A stretch of 64,000 nucleotides of DNA from Saxidomus purpurata. Its lineage: Eukaryota > Mollusca > Bivalvia > Venerida > Veneridae. The notes beneath the pieces were generated by a model. It worked only from the letters and a program-made list of their open reading frames with translations, was not told where the DNA came from and did no database searches. The DNA is taken from positions 27,430,980 through 27,494,979 of the forward strand of contig JAFMSR010000007.1 of the NCBI GenBank assembly GCA_022818135.1, read 5' to 3'. Made by a program: the position numbers and the translations under genes. Of this stretch, positions 32,721 to 45,680 are shown piece by piece (position 1 is the first letter of the stretch; each line of letters opens with the position of its first letter).

Positions 32721-33697
32721 AATTTGTTTTTTATGTTAACTAATAAAATACTGTGTTCTATCAGTGAAATATGTTCATATTTTATCAGTCAGAGTGTGAT
32801 ACTGTGTGGTGATATAGGTCTGCTGCAACTACTGTCTTCAGTGGTAGAGATTTCCTTAAATATGCATCATAAACAAATGTTCATTTTAACAGAAAATGAA
32901 ACAGGAATGTTTTGGTCATTTGGCACGTTGTCCTTGAAAATGACCTTTATTATGATCTTGTATGAATTTTTAATTACTCTAACGTTTACGTACTGGCTTA
33001 GGTCAATACTTGTGCATGTTTCGTTTGCATTTATTTTTCATTAATATTTTATCCCTAGACAAGAACCAGCTACATGTATTGTGACAACGGCGCTCATTTT
33101 GGACGCCATCTTACATTTCGATACCGATTCTATTTAAACAAAAATGTTATTTTTTTATTTGTCATTGAGTGTGTGTTTAATGCCTTTCAACTAAACCTGA
33201 TGTATAAACCTTAGGAGTACGTTTTTGAGGGATGTAAATCATGACCGTATACACAGTAAATCATGGTTCATTTAATTATTTATAAAAAAAAAAGTATTTC
33301 GCACAGTGGAAACTGTCATAATAGATGTTTGCTTTGTAAAAACTAATGTTGCTAGTAGGCGTATTATTTATAGAAAGACAATATGTGCGATCCTAGACAT
33401 CCAAGAAAAATAAATTTTATTTATATCATGTACATGTACTATAGTTTTATTTACAATATTATTTAGATATCTAACTTATTTCATAGTCAATATGAAAACA
33501 AGCGATTCCATTTAAATTATTGTGTCTTCTTTTTTGTAGATGGGCTTCTAGTGGACAATACAATATTCAAATTTAATTGTCTCCAATTTTATTTATATCA
33601 TGTACTATTTTTTATTTACAAAATAATTTGTGCCAGGTGAGCTAAAAAGATAGTCGGCGCAATTTTTTATAGTAAAAATAAATTTTATTCAGTCGGA
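32721..33697. other. AT-rich DNA, no gene seen
   Basis: The open frame continuing out of the minisatellite to 33,044 is hydrophobic by composition only. Confidence 0.4.
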
Positions 33698-33795
33698 AGG
33701 CGCCAAATGTCACATGGTGAGAAAAAAAACATGTAAAAACCTTCCCTTGTAAAGTTGTTAAACCTAATGCTCTCCCGACTGCGCTAACCGGCAAC
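33698..33795 (-). repeat. tRNA-like head joined to a GTGACATTTGGCGCC end
   Basis: On the minus strand it starts GCCGGTTAGCGCAGTCGGGA (A-box-like, like the 5' half of a tRNA) and ends CACCATGTGACATTTGGCGCC. The same terminal string occurs on the plus strand at 34,368-34,384, so the two are inverted and point outward. Probably a SINE-like repeat. A worn LTR end is the alternative. Confidence 0.45.
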
Positions 33796-34364
33796 TTGTC
33801 AAATTTGTCTCAAATAGTAATTAAATATCTCAAATTATTGACCGTTATTCACTGGCTGAGAAAGTATAAATACTCTACACTTATAATTAACATCAATTTG
33901 GAGGTAACAACATATTATGTTGATAGATATGAATTATTTACGTACTTAAATTATTAACACATTCAAGAAAGACTGAAAACGCAAGAGTATTTTATTGTTT
34001 ATTTTCATTCGGTATTACAATGTATCCAATTAGAAGGTGCCTTACAACGGCATGATGCGCTCAGGTTTTTATTCAGTAATGGATATAGCAAATTTTAAGC
34101 AACCACCTGCCGGAAATCTATGAAACTATACTTGAGTGTTTGGTACTTTTAATGCATATCGTCAACGTGTTGCGATCAGATAATTAAGTTACGGCCCTTT
34201 GATTTTGAAAACGTCTAGCAGTATCGTTTACATCGAGAATTGTGTCGGCTTTTATTCAAATATGCATGTAAGTGTCACGGTAAAGGACTTAATCGTGTAA
34301 AAGGGAGAACATGCATAAAGGAATAGCATTGATCAGTAAGCGAAAGTGATGAGCGGCTGCATAT

Positions 34365-34400
34365 TTTTTCTCAGCCTGTGACATTTGGCGCCGAACATGT
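34365..34400 (+). repeat. TGTGACATTTGGCGCC with primer-binding-site-like tail
   Basis: TGGCGCCGAACATGTAACC follows a CA dinucleotide. TGGCGCC..AAC is typical of tRNA primer binding sites next to a 5' LTR. No gag or pol reading follows, and I find no paired LTR, so this is weak. Confidence 0.3.
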
Positions 34401-35209
34401 AACCATGGCGGGGGATACCCATTTACGAAATGTGCTTGTTGAAAGGAGGGGATCGTCGTCAATGTGTCCGCTGAAATATTCTAGGGTGCGCATAATTTAA
34501 GAAAACAAATTTAACCTTTACACCGTAAATTTCTAAAATGGACTTGGTCGTTTTTTACTATGGTCAGTACCATTAAAGAATGATCTGTGAAAGTTAATTA
34601 AATAAATAACGAGCAGTGCAGAACATGATCAGACTACACAGATGTGCCATCTGATCATGATATGTACTGGTCGCAAGCAGGGTAAGGGTTAAGCTATAGC
34701 TCTGAAACATTCGGCATGTGGAGTTTTGCCTTTGTAGTACAATTATTACACTTTACCTTGGAGGAAGGTGCACATTTAGCATGTTTCTAAACAGTTTGCT
34801 CTGTGTTGTTTGTATCTTAGCTACTGAGCAAGGGATAGAAAGGCAAAAAAGTGTCAAAAATTGCTATCTATTCTAACTACAACCTTTAGATGTAATCTAG
34901 AAGCTTGATTACAAGTTCGGTAAAAGCATATGTCTACAGTGTAAAATTTAAAAGCCTTCTCTATTAACATAGTTTTGACATGCCGGTAGCAAACAGTTTC
35001 TACATCTCTTTTTATCATATACAGTATACATGTATTTGAAATGATATATATATCACATATTTTCAAAGGAATACTAGAATTTGTGGTATGGAATATATAA
35101 AAAGAAAATGTACTGGATCGATGGTGTTTAGTTTCTGTTTTCTGTTCTTTTTTGAGACCTACGATTGTGTTGTAAAATGACCCATTTCTTTCAGAAGTTA
35201 TTTTATGCA
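34401..35209. other. intergenic DNA, no gene seen
   Basis: Contains CATGATCAGA...TCTGATCATG (10-base arms) near 34,626-34,660, a common type of bivalve repeat. Nothing coding. Confidence 0.4.
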
Positions 35210-35294
35210 CGTGCGCAGGTCTATCTGTGCACGTAGACAGGTCTGGCAAGAGAAATACCAGACCTGCCCACGTGCACAGATATACCTGTGCACG
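35210..35294. repeat. long imperfect hairpin, 37-base arms
   Basis: Arms 35,210-35,246 and 35,258-35,294 pair over 37 positions with about four mismatches around an 11-base loop. The inner arm is TCTGTGCACGTAGACAGGTC. The arms contain repeated GTGCACG. No flanking gene or element is recognisable. Confidence 0.8.
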
Positions 35295-37600
35295 AGCTTT
35301 TCTTTGTTACTGTCGGTCTTTCCAAAATATATGGACCCATGCCAAACAAAAGAGTAGGTGTGTAACAGTGGTAATTCACTTACATAACTATGCTAAACTT
35401 TGATACGATAAAAGTTAAATTCCGCACCTTCAACCTGCTGGTTTAAAAGAGGATTTAATAAGATAAACAGGTATGCAAAATCATTGTGTTTCACATTACT
35501 CGTAAAACTTATGGAGTAATTTTATATGACTAGTTTACCCACGACTAGTATCTACCTTCTGCAAAAGTTTTACAATTTATACAAAGCTAACGTTATTTCT
35601 GGAACAGAGACGGTATGCCTTAAGCTTGGTGCTAAAGTTATATTAGGACCCAGGGTATGCGCAACGACCCCTAATTTGGAACTGCATGCACTCAGTCGTA
35701 AAAAAAGTAATCACGAAACTTTCAACTTTTTTTCTCAGTTTCTACAGTTACAACTACATACACTAAACGATAGATTCCCAGATTCATCATGATTGGCGTG
35801 TATGTCTCATTGGTAATACTAAAGGCTGTGGATCTTAATCAATGTCAATAAATTTTGAAATGTTAAATTTAAAATTTGTTTCATATGCCTAGGTCTGCAG
35901 TGAAACAGCATCTTTATCTTATGTAACAGGCTTACATAATAAAAGTACATTATAAGATATAACATTTATAACTTCTGCAACGATAATAACGGTTAATAAA
36001 TGATTTGCTATGTATATAGTTTATCACTTTTCCCGCAAAAATATAGAGTCTATGATTCTATTTGTGAAGACTATAATTATAAATAATTATAAATTATTAT
36101 AGTGTATGCTATATACACAATGCTGATTTTCCAAATCGGTTACAACGGGATGTAGGGATAATAAAATGAAACATAATTACATAGTTTTATGGGACGCAAC
36201 TTCTCTAATTAGTGAGATAGTGGCTCTTCGCCTAATTTGCACAAGTAATTATGATTGGTTGGAAGCCTCTCACACGCTCATTTAACATGACGATCGCTCC
36301 GCCTACCGAGGGTATGCCACTATCACCAGATAAGATTGTTTAACATACAACACATCCGATGCATACTTTATAAACTATCTCTTATAAAAAGGAAAAATAC
36401 GAGCACTTACATGTACTGCCGAAAGGATTTCGACATGAAAACGATTTTAAAAGATATAGATATTCTAAAAACTATAATTGTAAATAGTTTATTCACAGGT
36501 TCATTTGCATAGTTTAATTTTGACAAACATAAATAGATGTGTTTTATCCTAGCTAAATCGTGATCCGTAGGTCTATATACATGTAGCCTGGTACTGATTA
36601 CAGGTTGCATCAAATAATCAAATAATGGTGATGACGATATTAGACGACAGTGACATTAAGAGAAGCCCTAACAGTCAAGCAGAGCGGCTTTGAGATTGTG
36701 ATCTAAATGCTTTCGCGGTGACTTCTTTTTCTTCTACGTTAATGGCTAACGTTTAATACTGAAACATTATGGCAATGCATGGGGGGTTAAAAAGAGAAAG
36801 AACTATCAGGTTTCCCGAGCTACTCAATCCACCCCGTACCCCCTGACAGTGTGTGAATTACCGAAATAGAATTTAAATGTCACAATGTACAAATTTGTTA
36901 CGACGTTCGCTTTAAAGATATACAGCAACCCAAGTTTGCTTGAAGTTCTAATTTATGAAATAATTTAAATTAAGAATACGTAACGATATATGACCAGTGA
37001 GATGGTAATCTGCTGAAAGATAGTTGTTTTTATAATTATTGTGACAGGAGTCAGCAAATCAGATTGCAGAACCGTTACAAATGATTGAAACGGTTATTAG
37101 CGGCCATCGGTCGGTGGAACGATTGTGGACCGATATAACCAAACCGGAGCGCAAACGCAAACGAACTACAAACAAAACGGAGCGGTAAAGTGTAGATACA
37201 TATTATATGTCTACCTGAAATGATGTCATATTGGCAGTTCTGCCAGTGCTGCATAACTTTACTAAAATAGAAAACAAAAGACATATTCAAGGAAATAAAT
37301 CACCTACACATGCTTTGTTGTTAATAGTAACTATATCTTAAGGTGTGCAGCTGCCACACTATGAACATGGTTGCCGTATGATCTTACAGGACATCTTTCC
37401 AAACTATATAATTACCTTCTCTTGGTAGAGATTGAAATTTCCACATATATCTTGATATTATTGCAGTTTTTAAGCTTGGTATTGATGTTACTTGAATGGT
37501 CGACTACCAATGTTTTTCAAAGACTTACATTGTATATTCCATGCAGAACACATGTTGTCATTGCAACAAAACGAAATGAGTTGAATATACATGTAACGTA
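35295..37600. other. AT-rich DNA, no gene seen
   Basis: Open frames at plus 35,526-35,792 and minus 37,075-37,290 are unrecognised. No splice-supported coding region. Confidence 0.4.
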
Positions 37601-37611
37601 TGCATTCGTAT

Positions 37612-38100
37612 GTATTGGTACTTACCACAAAGTGTTTTCATTAATACTTATTGGTTCCTACCAAAAAGTGGATTCATTTGTATGTATCGGTTCTTACCAC
37701 AAGATGCTTTCATTCATATGTATTGCTTCTTACTGTAACATATTTTCGTATATATATAAGTTCGTACCACAACATATTTTCGTACACACTTATTGCTGTA
37801 CCACAAAGAGCTTTCAGTCATATTTATTGATTCTTACCACAAAGCATGCTTTATTCATATGTACTGGTTCTTACCACAAAATGCTTTCATTCGTTCTTAT
37901 AGCTTATTGCAAAAAGTGTTTTCGTCCATATAATATTTGTTCTTGCCTTTAAGAGCTTTTATTCAAGCATTTTGGTTCTGATCACAAAATGCTTTCATTT
38001 GCATTGTATATGCATAAGTTCTTGCGACAAAGTGTTTTCATTTTAAATTCATTGGTTCTTTCATTTCTTTCATTTAGTGCTTTCATTCATACTTAATGAT
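37612..38100 (+). repeat. 40-42 bp minisatellite, main array
   Basis: About eleven units of GGTTCTTACCACAAAGTGCT plus TTCATTCATATGTATT. Several units are 42 bases, a multiple of three. One frame therefore stays open for 193 codons and repeats an IGSYHKMLSF-like peptide. There is no start context, splice signal or family match, so I do not call it a gene. Confidence 0.8.
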
Positions 38101-38102
38101 TC

Positions 38103-38134
38103 CAGGGTCCGTATATTGTAATATACGGACCCTG
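38103..38134. repeat. perfect 32-bp palindrome
   Basis: CAGGGTCCGTATATT pairs fully with AATATACGGACCCTG around a GT loop. It sits directly after the last minisatellite unit. Confidence 0.9.
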
Positions 38135-39639
38135 ATGATTCTGACCATACTTACAGTAGTCGGAATGAAACAGTTGTCAAAATGTGCTTATATGATGCAT
38201 GTAACGTGCGTGTACAATAAGCGTGCGCTCATCGTTTAATTTTTCAATCGTATGCCGTGTACATGTATCATATCATATCATTCATCATGCAATGAGCACC
38301 AAATACAATACACTTTAGCCCAATCGTGTAACGTACATATCTAAATATAGACATTGTAACTGCATTTCAACGAGAAGAAACTCATAGTAACATTAGGGAT
38401 CTTACATTATACATACAAATATATCCTGGTGATATCAACAGAGAAAGTGCAAGACTTTAAACTGGCAGACTTTTACTTTTATGGTAACTGAAGGAATGAA
38501 ATTAAATGAAACTCAGTAATACAATCATTTTTTTAAGATAACTCGCTTATAGATATATTTAGAAAAGAAAATGTTGCTGTAGAGATATGTTGTAGAAAAT
38601 GTATGTCTTTTGAAGGTGGTCTTTGCTCTAGGTAAGTGTCTTTCGATGAGGTTGAACTGTAAGTGAAAATCGATACGCCTACACCGCTCGGAGGTGATAC
38701 GTTCTAAGTCATTTAGATCTCAGTGTTTGGGATATACACATAAACATATCCGTGAAAAGGAGGCAGTCTTAATGTGACATTAGTACATGTGTCAAGGCTT
38801 TCCTCTTAATGCAACAGATTTTCATCACTGAGATTGTAATGTTTATACATAATTATATTTCCAATCTTACTTCCGTCAAGTGACATTTTCGTTCACAATT
38901 TCGTCAGGCCATCATTTCTCCTTTTATATTTAGTAAAGTATGTGTAAGTTTTTTCTGGATTATTATCTACGCACAGTTTTAAACATGAAACTGTAATGGT
39001 CGTTAACGTGTTTGTTTTTAGTTCAGATAAGAATATTTACCAACAATACCTTGTTTATTTTCCGGCATCTTTTGTTGAAACATTTGTAGATATTTGTAAA
39101 TGTGAGATTTGTACCTATTGTATGCTAACAGTATTGCTTAAACTTCGTTCGTCGTCAATATTTCCTCCTTCTGTAATATGATACAGTTTATGATACACTG
39201 CCGGAACAAACACACGGTGTTATCTGTCGGAACAAAGACACGGCGTGATCTTAATCTTTACATTCCTGACAATGTTGCAGTTTTCGAATTCGCATAGTAA
39301 AACAAATACAGACATTGACCATCTTAATGGCAGTTTAGTGTTTGAATATGTTATGCTTCCGTAAAACGAATATTTTAAATCCGACACTTGTATGGTATCC
39401 AATGCCTTGAGATACTGCTGCAACATGCGTTAAGCCACGGGAGAAAAAAAAAGAGTAGCATGCGTGATTGAAAATATTGTCAATAATTGAGATGCTTATT
39501 TTACCTGTCATTGAGAACATAAAACATTACAGTATATTTTTGTTGCTGCTCAACAACGCATCCTATTAGAATCATCATGCTGGTAAGCATATGTGATGAT
39601 AGTTGGTCACCAGATCTGATTGGTTTTTATATGTTAAAA
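38135..39639. other. AT-rich DNA, no gene seen
   Basis: No coding or repeat signal that I can support. Confidence 0.4.
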
Positions 39640-40912
39640 AGTAAGGCTCAACCTGCATTGCTTCTGCAGTAGTGTTACTCTTAGGTCATCATACAGGTTG
39701 CATTCCATCATAACATGGAATTCGTTTTCAACATAATTACAAAATGGACACTTTCGATCTTTATTGTAGCTCTAAAATTTTATATCTACCATTTTCAAGT
39801 CTGATTGGAGCCACTCCGCAACGAAACTTACTAAAAGCAGAGCGATGCAAAGGAGATAATATCAAATGACCGTAGGGTTCGACACAAAAATCTGATTTGT
39901 GTGAACAATAAGTTCTAAACTTATTTCTACCTGTGTCTGAGCTGCAAACATAGCTATTACTACCTGGTCCAATCAGCTATATACTTATCCATCCTGTAAC
40001 TGTTATTTACAACAAATTCATGAAACTGTTTTCGGTCCAGGGTGTTAAAGATATCTATACACAGTTACATTACACTCAGCTAGTGTATTTTGACTGCCAA
40101 ATACAGATTCTTGCAAACATGGCTTGCTTCATTTGTAGCCCATAATGCAATCCGTTTACAAGTATTAAGTCGACAATGCTGCAGCAGGTGTACACTTCCC
40201 AACCCCAAGGTGAAATCCCAAAGCACGATTCTGCATAACATTAATAAATGAGAAAGTGCAACGACCTTAAATAACAGAACCATTGCTAAAACCTGGCCAG
40301 ACTACAGGTTGGCACAACTTTGTGTAAACATTCTAGGGGATACCACCTATTGTCTTGCATTTAGCAAAGACAAGACCAAACGCACGATTTGCACTTTAAG
40401 CTACAGCTTTGACAGACCCATTAAAATCTAAGTGTTTACGAAAAACAACTAAACCTAAGTAAGTGTATATTAACTGGACAATTTTCATTTCCACATTTAA
40501 ATACAGATTGATTTTGCCGAAAGTGTACAATATTACTTTTCTTACAGTTACATATCCTATCAACAACCATACCATTTAAACCACACCAACTAATTAATGT
40601 ATTTAAAAGGACTTGCAAATGATGAGGTTTACTTGACAGAATTACTAATTCATCTGCATTATCAATATCAAATCTTATATTAAAATACTTCAAATACATG
40701 GTTATTTAATTGATAAAGAGGTTGAAAAGCAGAAGGGATAAACAGATCCCAGTAGCAAACCCGGATTTAACCTCTATCCAATCTAGTGGTAAATGACTCT
40801 TGTAGTTCATAACTATTCTTATTCGAGGCCGCCAGGGACTTTGATTAATGTACGCGAGGCTATGAATACAAAAGGCAATTTTAACAAGAAATCTCATTTA
40901 AAAAGATAAATG
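39640..40912 (-). pseudogene. LINE reverse transcriptase remnant including the palm
   Basis: Minus-strand pieces in order: SGFATGICLSLLLFNLFIN near 40,720 (equivalent to the GVxQGxxLSPLLFxLFIND motif); IDNADELVILSS near 40,650, where the usual Y/FADD reads NADE, so the second catalytic Asp is lost; SNIVHFRQNQ near 40,520; ALGFHLGVGKCTPAAA near 40,190; GRNKFRTY near 39,920; CGVAPIRLENGRY near 39,800; and the knuckle CPFC...EFHVMMEC near 39,750-39,705. Several stops and frameshifts. Same family as 4,293-5,410. Confidence 0.85.
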
Positions 40913-42855
40913 GCGTTGAGCCGAGGTACTTTTTAATACATGTATATACGTTTACATCGTTCCTGGGAGATTAAAAAATGGAGGAGTTTGGATATACAGT
41001 CTATCTTTGGATCGGCATCTACGACATTATCAATGAAGCGATTACGTGATCAAGAGGGTTGTACACCAAATCCATTTACCGCGCTTTCATTCGTAACATT
41101 TGCTTAGTCCAAATAGTAGGTCAAAACACAGCTTATTCGGCTACGCCGAAAAAAACACAAATTTTCACAATCGAGCTCTCTGAGACATGATGTTTGATAT
41201 GTACTCAAAGAACAGTTACGTAAATCAAACCCCTGTCTGCAATTAAACGTATTGAAAAATACAATAAATTTGGGTATTTTAAATGACAAATTGAAAACCA
41301 CACTTTAAAGTACAATACTAACACCAACTCGAATTTCTTTTTAAATCTGGAATTGTAACGAGCGTCTTTTCAGAAGAAAAAATATGACATATTGCATCGA
41401 ATGTTACCATTCTGTGTTGGAAAATTGAGTTTAACAAACTAATTAATAAATTATACTTTGCCTTTTAAAAAACGAAATTAGATTTTCCAGTTTTCAAATA
41501 TCTTTGTGATTTTCCAGAAGTCTTCCAGAGAGAGGCTGTAAATAAGTTGTACATTAATACACATGTAAGCATGCCTTTTTTAAATCATAATTGAAGAACT
41601 TCCCATGATGTGCAAAGTATATCTCTGACTGTTAACAACATGCACAAAAGCGAAAGTATGGCAAAAAGACCACCCAGGTTATTCTAAGGAAATACAAAAA
41701 CATTCACTAATTTTTCTGCAGCAGTATTTCAAACACGGACATATTCCGTGGCTATTGTAAAGTTTTAGATGCCAGTTTCAAACTACATTCCAGATTAAAG
41801 AGAAAATTCAATTTGGTGTTAGTAATGGACCTTTAATTGATTTTCGTGTAGTCAAAATGTAAAGTAGTAACTGCTTACACCTATATAATTTCAATAAATA
41901 TTGAAACCGCTGTTATATTTTATATAATTTATTGCATTCACACTGATAATGTTGATAATGAATACAATTAATCATATCATTTGCAATAAAACAGAGATTC
42001 GTCGAAAAATCCTTTTGGTATATAGTCAGAATTAAGTAGTCTTTCTACAGTCTCCCTATAGTACGAGTCGTTATGAATATAGTGTACAGATTATGATTTG
42101 CTTGTTAGAAGGCATACATATTGTAAAAAGAATTTTGTAAAAATACATGTACAAATTGGCTGCAAATCAAGATTTAGGTTCTTTACATTTATTAAAAAAA
42201 CAAACTGTTTTGTTAATAAATCTTCTGAATATAACTTCTGGTTTATATGCTTAGGTAAAATTTTAAAATTATGAAGAAGTTATGAACATGCATAAATTAG
42301 TACTTGCCACAGTTTGTATATGCAAGTCCGTGTCAACAAAGTCTGATCATGCTCTGCACCGTTCCCTATACAGCCAGCTTCTTGGCTGTAAGGACCCTAA
42401 AGTCAGATGATGGTACCTATACACCCTTTAGTGAATTAGGTAGGATGTAAATACTTTTCATGTTATTAACATCACTATTATTATAAGTTTTCTTCTTCGT
42501 CCTTTTCTTATTACTATTATTGTTCGCTCATCTGACCCAAAGGCTTTGGATGAGCTGTTAATAGGGCTTGAATAATAATCATCATAAATAAAATGTAAAT
42601 TAGTTTCCCTTAATCTAAATAAATACATAAATAAGGATTCAAAACCGCATGTAGTGTTCAGGTCATAGTCCGATTCTGCTCTTTAAATATCCGTGATATA
42701 AATATTTAAAAAATCGAATATTGTTCATATGTCTGTGCAGTTTCACACAAAACAAAAGTAGGCAAGACCGAAGTCCATTGTAGGATTCGAATTGAAAGTA
42801 AGTAGCGTACGATTAGTTCGGAAATACCGTTTATACCGATCGTGTATCTTATAGT
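40913..42855. other. AT-rich DNA, no gene seen
   Basis: A stretch rich in GTGTATCGT-like words starts around 42,840 and runs to about 42,990. Otherwise no feature. Confidence 0.4.
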
Positions 42856-43002
42856 GTGCGAATCGTATATATTGTGTACCGTGTATCGTTGTTATTCGCT
42901 CATCGTGTATTTATTGTTCGTGTAACTTGCGTGTATCGTGCGAACATCGTGAGTGTATCGTGCGCTCCATGTGACAACTGTTACGTATCGACTACTGTAA
43001 CG

Positions 43003-43180
43003 GTTCTTACCACAGAGTGCTTTCATTCAAATTCATTGGTATTTGCCACCATGTGCTTTCATTCATAGGTATTGCTTTTTACCACAGGTTGCTTTCGTTC
43101 ATGAATTTGGTTTTTACCAAAGAATTATTTTTATTCAGTCTTATTGCGTCTTACCACAAAGCTTATTGCAATTATTCCGC
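43003..43180 (+). repeat. 40-42 bp minisatellite, third array
   Basis: About four units of GGTTCTTACCACAGAGTGCT plus TTCATTCAAATTCATT. Same unit as the arrays at 32.5 and 37.6 kb. Confidence 0.7.
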
Positions 43181-43277
43181 TCATAAGGTTTATAACTGTT
43201 CGATCATGAAGTACTATTTCAAGAGAAAAGGGCATCAATCTAAATCTTAACTCGTGGATAATAAATAGAAAGCAAAG

Positions 43278-43345
43278 AGGGTTGATGCGGTGGTCGAGTG
43301 GTTAACACCCTGAACTTACAATCCGGAGGTCCCCGTTTAGAAACG
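43278..43345 (+). repeat. tRNA-like SINE relic
   Basis: A box GTGGTCGAGTGGTTAACA and a damaged B box GGTCCCCGTTTAGAAACGC. It is the same kind of head as at 19,571-19,642 on the other strand. Confidence 0.55.
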
Positions 43346-45057
43346 CTTTTCAGTATTTTCCGCCCAAAAGACACTAAAAAGATTACATTGATTTTCTGAA
43401 TTCATCCACAAAAAAAGCTTCGAAGCTCAAAAATTAAACAAAATTAGTTTGTAACTATAAACTATCCGTAATTTTCCTTTAAGTAACCTGTCCGAAACAT
43501 AGTGCAGTAACTGAACCAACTTTTTCAACGTTACAAAATTTCACAGACTGAGCATTCAAAAACATTTTCGTTTTTTTAAGACTCTGTCAAAAACTATTTG
43601 AAATAAACATATAAGTTTTGAATGTTTAACTCTTTTTTCACAATGTAAACATTATATGTAAATGGAGGATATCAAAATAGTTCAAAGGTAATCTTGAAAA
43701 AGTAACTGGCAAACGCTGATCAAGAAAATAAGAATTGTCGGAAAAGTATATGGCAACTATCTAAAAAGTAAATAGCGATTTTCAAAAAAGTAAATGGCCA
43801 AGGTCGAAAAAGTAGACTGCGAATGTTGAAAGAAACAAAAATAGGGAATGCCTGTAGGTATATTGATAACTCATTATTATGATAGTGAATTCAAAGTCAT
43901 AGTCTCTTTACATTTCAGTTCATGTACCGTTCATATTGAATTGGCTGCGTGGGTGTATACCAGTGATTAGCTCGTTTATGAAATGAAGAAATCTTGACAC
44001 TAAGGTACTAGTACACGAAAAGATATAGCTGTGCGCTACAGTTGGAAGTCATTTTTATGGACTGAGCTGTCAACTCCCATACGTGAGTCTTATCACTTAT
44101 GTAAAACAGCAAGACTTTTGTACGAAATGACATAGCTTAAAAAATGTACTTTAGCTGATAAGAACTTACCAATTGTCCAGATCAAGCGCATTCAATTAAT
44201 GAAATATTAGTTGTACACTGTATGCAGAACCTTCATTCAAACGTTAAGTTATAAGAAATTAAATCTGATGTTATGGACATACCTGCTGTCGAAGTCATTT
44301 CTAAATGAAATTGCGTCGCTCAGTCTGAATATACATTTTGAATAACAACATAATATGGATTTGAAGAATTTGAATCCCTCAGTTGGTTTTACTTTATGTT
44401 TTACCCCGCCCCCCCCTCCCCTTCCCACTTACAACCACCTCCATACAACAGCTAATTTGAATTCCTCCGTAGGTTTTACTTTTACAGCCACCTCCTTACT
44501 CAGACCAACAGCCTTTTTGCACCCGAAATATCAGAAAACCTCTCAAACGGCCAAGGAAAACACTAACCGCTCATCAAAATTTTGACTGGAAAATGTTTCC
44601 ATATAGTAATTTTCCAAAAATAATTATGTCTGTGTATCTTAACGTATTTACTGTATCTTCAGAGAAATTACACTATTACAATTCCATGGACTTACTTTTT
44701 CATCAAAATTTAATGAAACCATCCAGACATACTTTAACTTTTATATAAAGAGCTTTTTGCACAATGTTTAGTACCAAAAGCCAGAACCCGTAAAAAAACT
44801 AATCATATATATTATCGCAAAAACATGCATTTGAGCAACAGTCACCTCTGGGCATCAGCCACTTTCTAGTCATTCAGCTGTTGGCCGTTGTAGGCAGGTT
44901 GCACTGTACCACGATACATTTTTACATTAGAAGCTAATGTTGGATTAAATTGTGAAACGTTGGAAATTCTGTCTTAATCAAAAGTTGTCAATTTTGACTG
45001 AAACAAAAGTAAACTAGAAAATAATTGTGTATAAATAATGATCATTATACACGTATA
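43346..45057. other. AT-rich DNA, no gene seen
   Basis: A Pro/Thr-rich open frame at 44,355-44,585 covers a C-rich run and has no family match. Confidence 0.4.
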
Positions 45058-45680
45058 TATAATTGACCGTCGACGCGCGAAAATGTACCTTCGGACATTT
45101 GTTACATTATTCGACAATAATTGATAAAAAAACACCATAAAATTAACATTTTTGTCACCCTTTTTAAATGCAAAAACAATGTTAAAAACTGATAGTCACT
45201 ATATCTACCTTAACAGAAACATACGTTTTGCTTCAAAATCCTCCAAGACCATAACTATGGCAACTGCGATTTGAAATAATTATTTTTGTATTTTGGCTAT
45301 ACCCTATGAAAAAAGGCATGTCGTGGAAAGAAGACATAAAATAGTTCACCAGATATGACATATATTGAAAGAGTATATAATGTTGCATCCAAAAATAAAT
45401 GATTCTGTTAGGAAATGATTACCGGAATAGTTTACTGCCCATGTAAAATGAAGTGAGTTTTGACGTCAGATTGTGGTATGTGACGTCATTTTTAGAGTGA
45501 ACAATGACGCCTTAGGTATACTTTTTCAAAATGTTGTAGTTTTGTATGTATTGGATAAAGGTAACTGAAATGTTCCAACATTGATATTAAAATGTTGTTT
45601 GTTCAAAATATGCAAGAAAACTATTTTCCAAATATTTGTCCGAAGGCCCATTTTCCCGTGTCGTTGGTCATATGTATTAC
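45058..45680. mobile_element. MITE-like element of about 620 bp
   Basis: TGACCGTCGACGCGCGAAAA followed by CCTTCGGACA at the left is matched in reverse complement by GTCCGAAGGCCCATTTTCCC then GTGTCGTTGGTCA at the right. The arms are about 37 bases with several mismatches. No coding capacity. Two TGACGTCA-like words lie inside near 45,460-45,485. Confidence 0.55.

Noticed and set aside
37371..37952. 193-codon open frame with repeating IGSYHK-like peptide
   Set aside because: Produced by a minisatellite whose units are often 42 bases. No family match, and the frame closes where unit length changes.
44355..44585. Pro/Thr-rich plus-strand open frame
   Set aside because: Low complexity over a C-rich run with no homology or splice signals.
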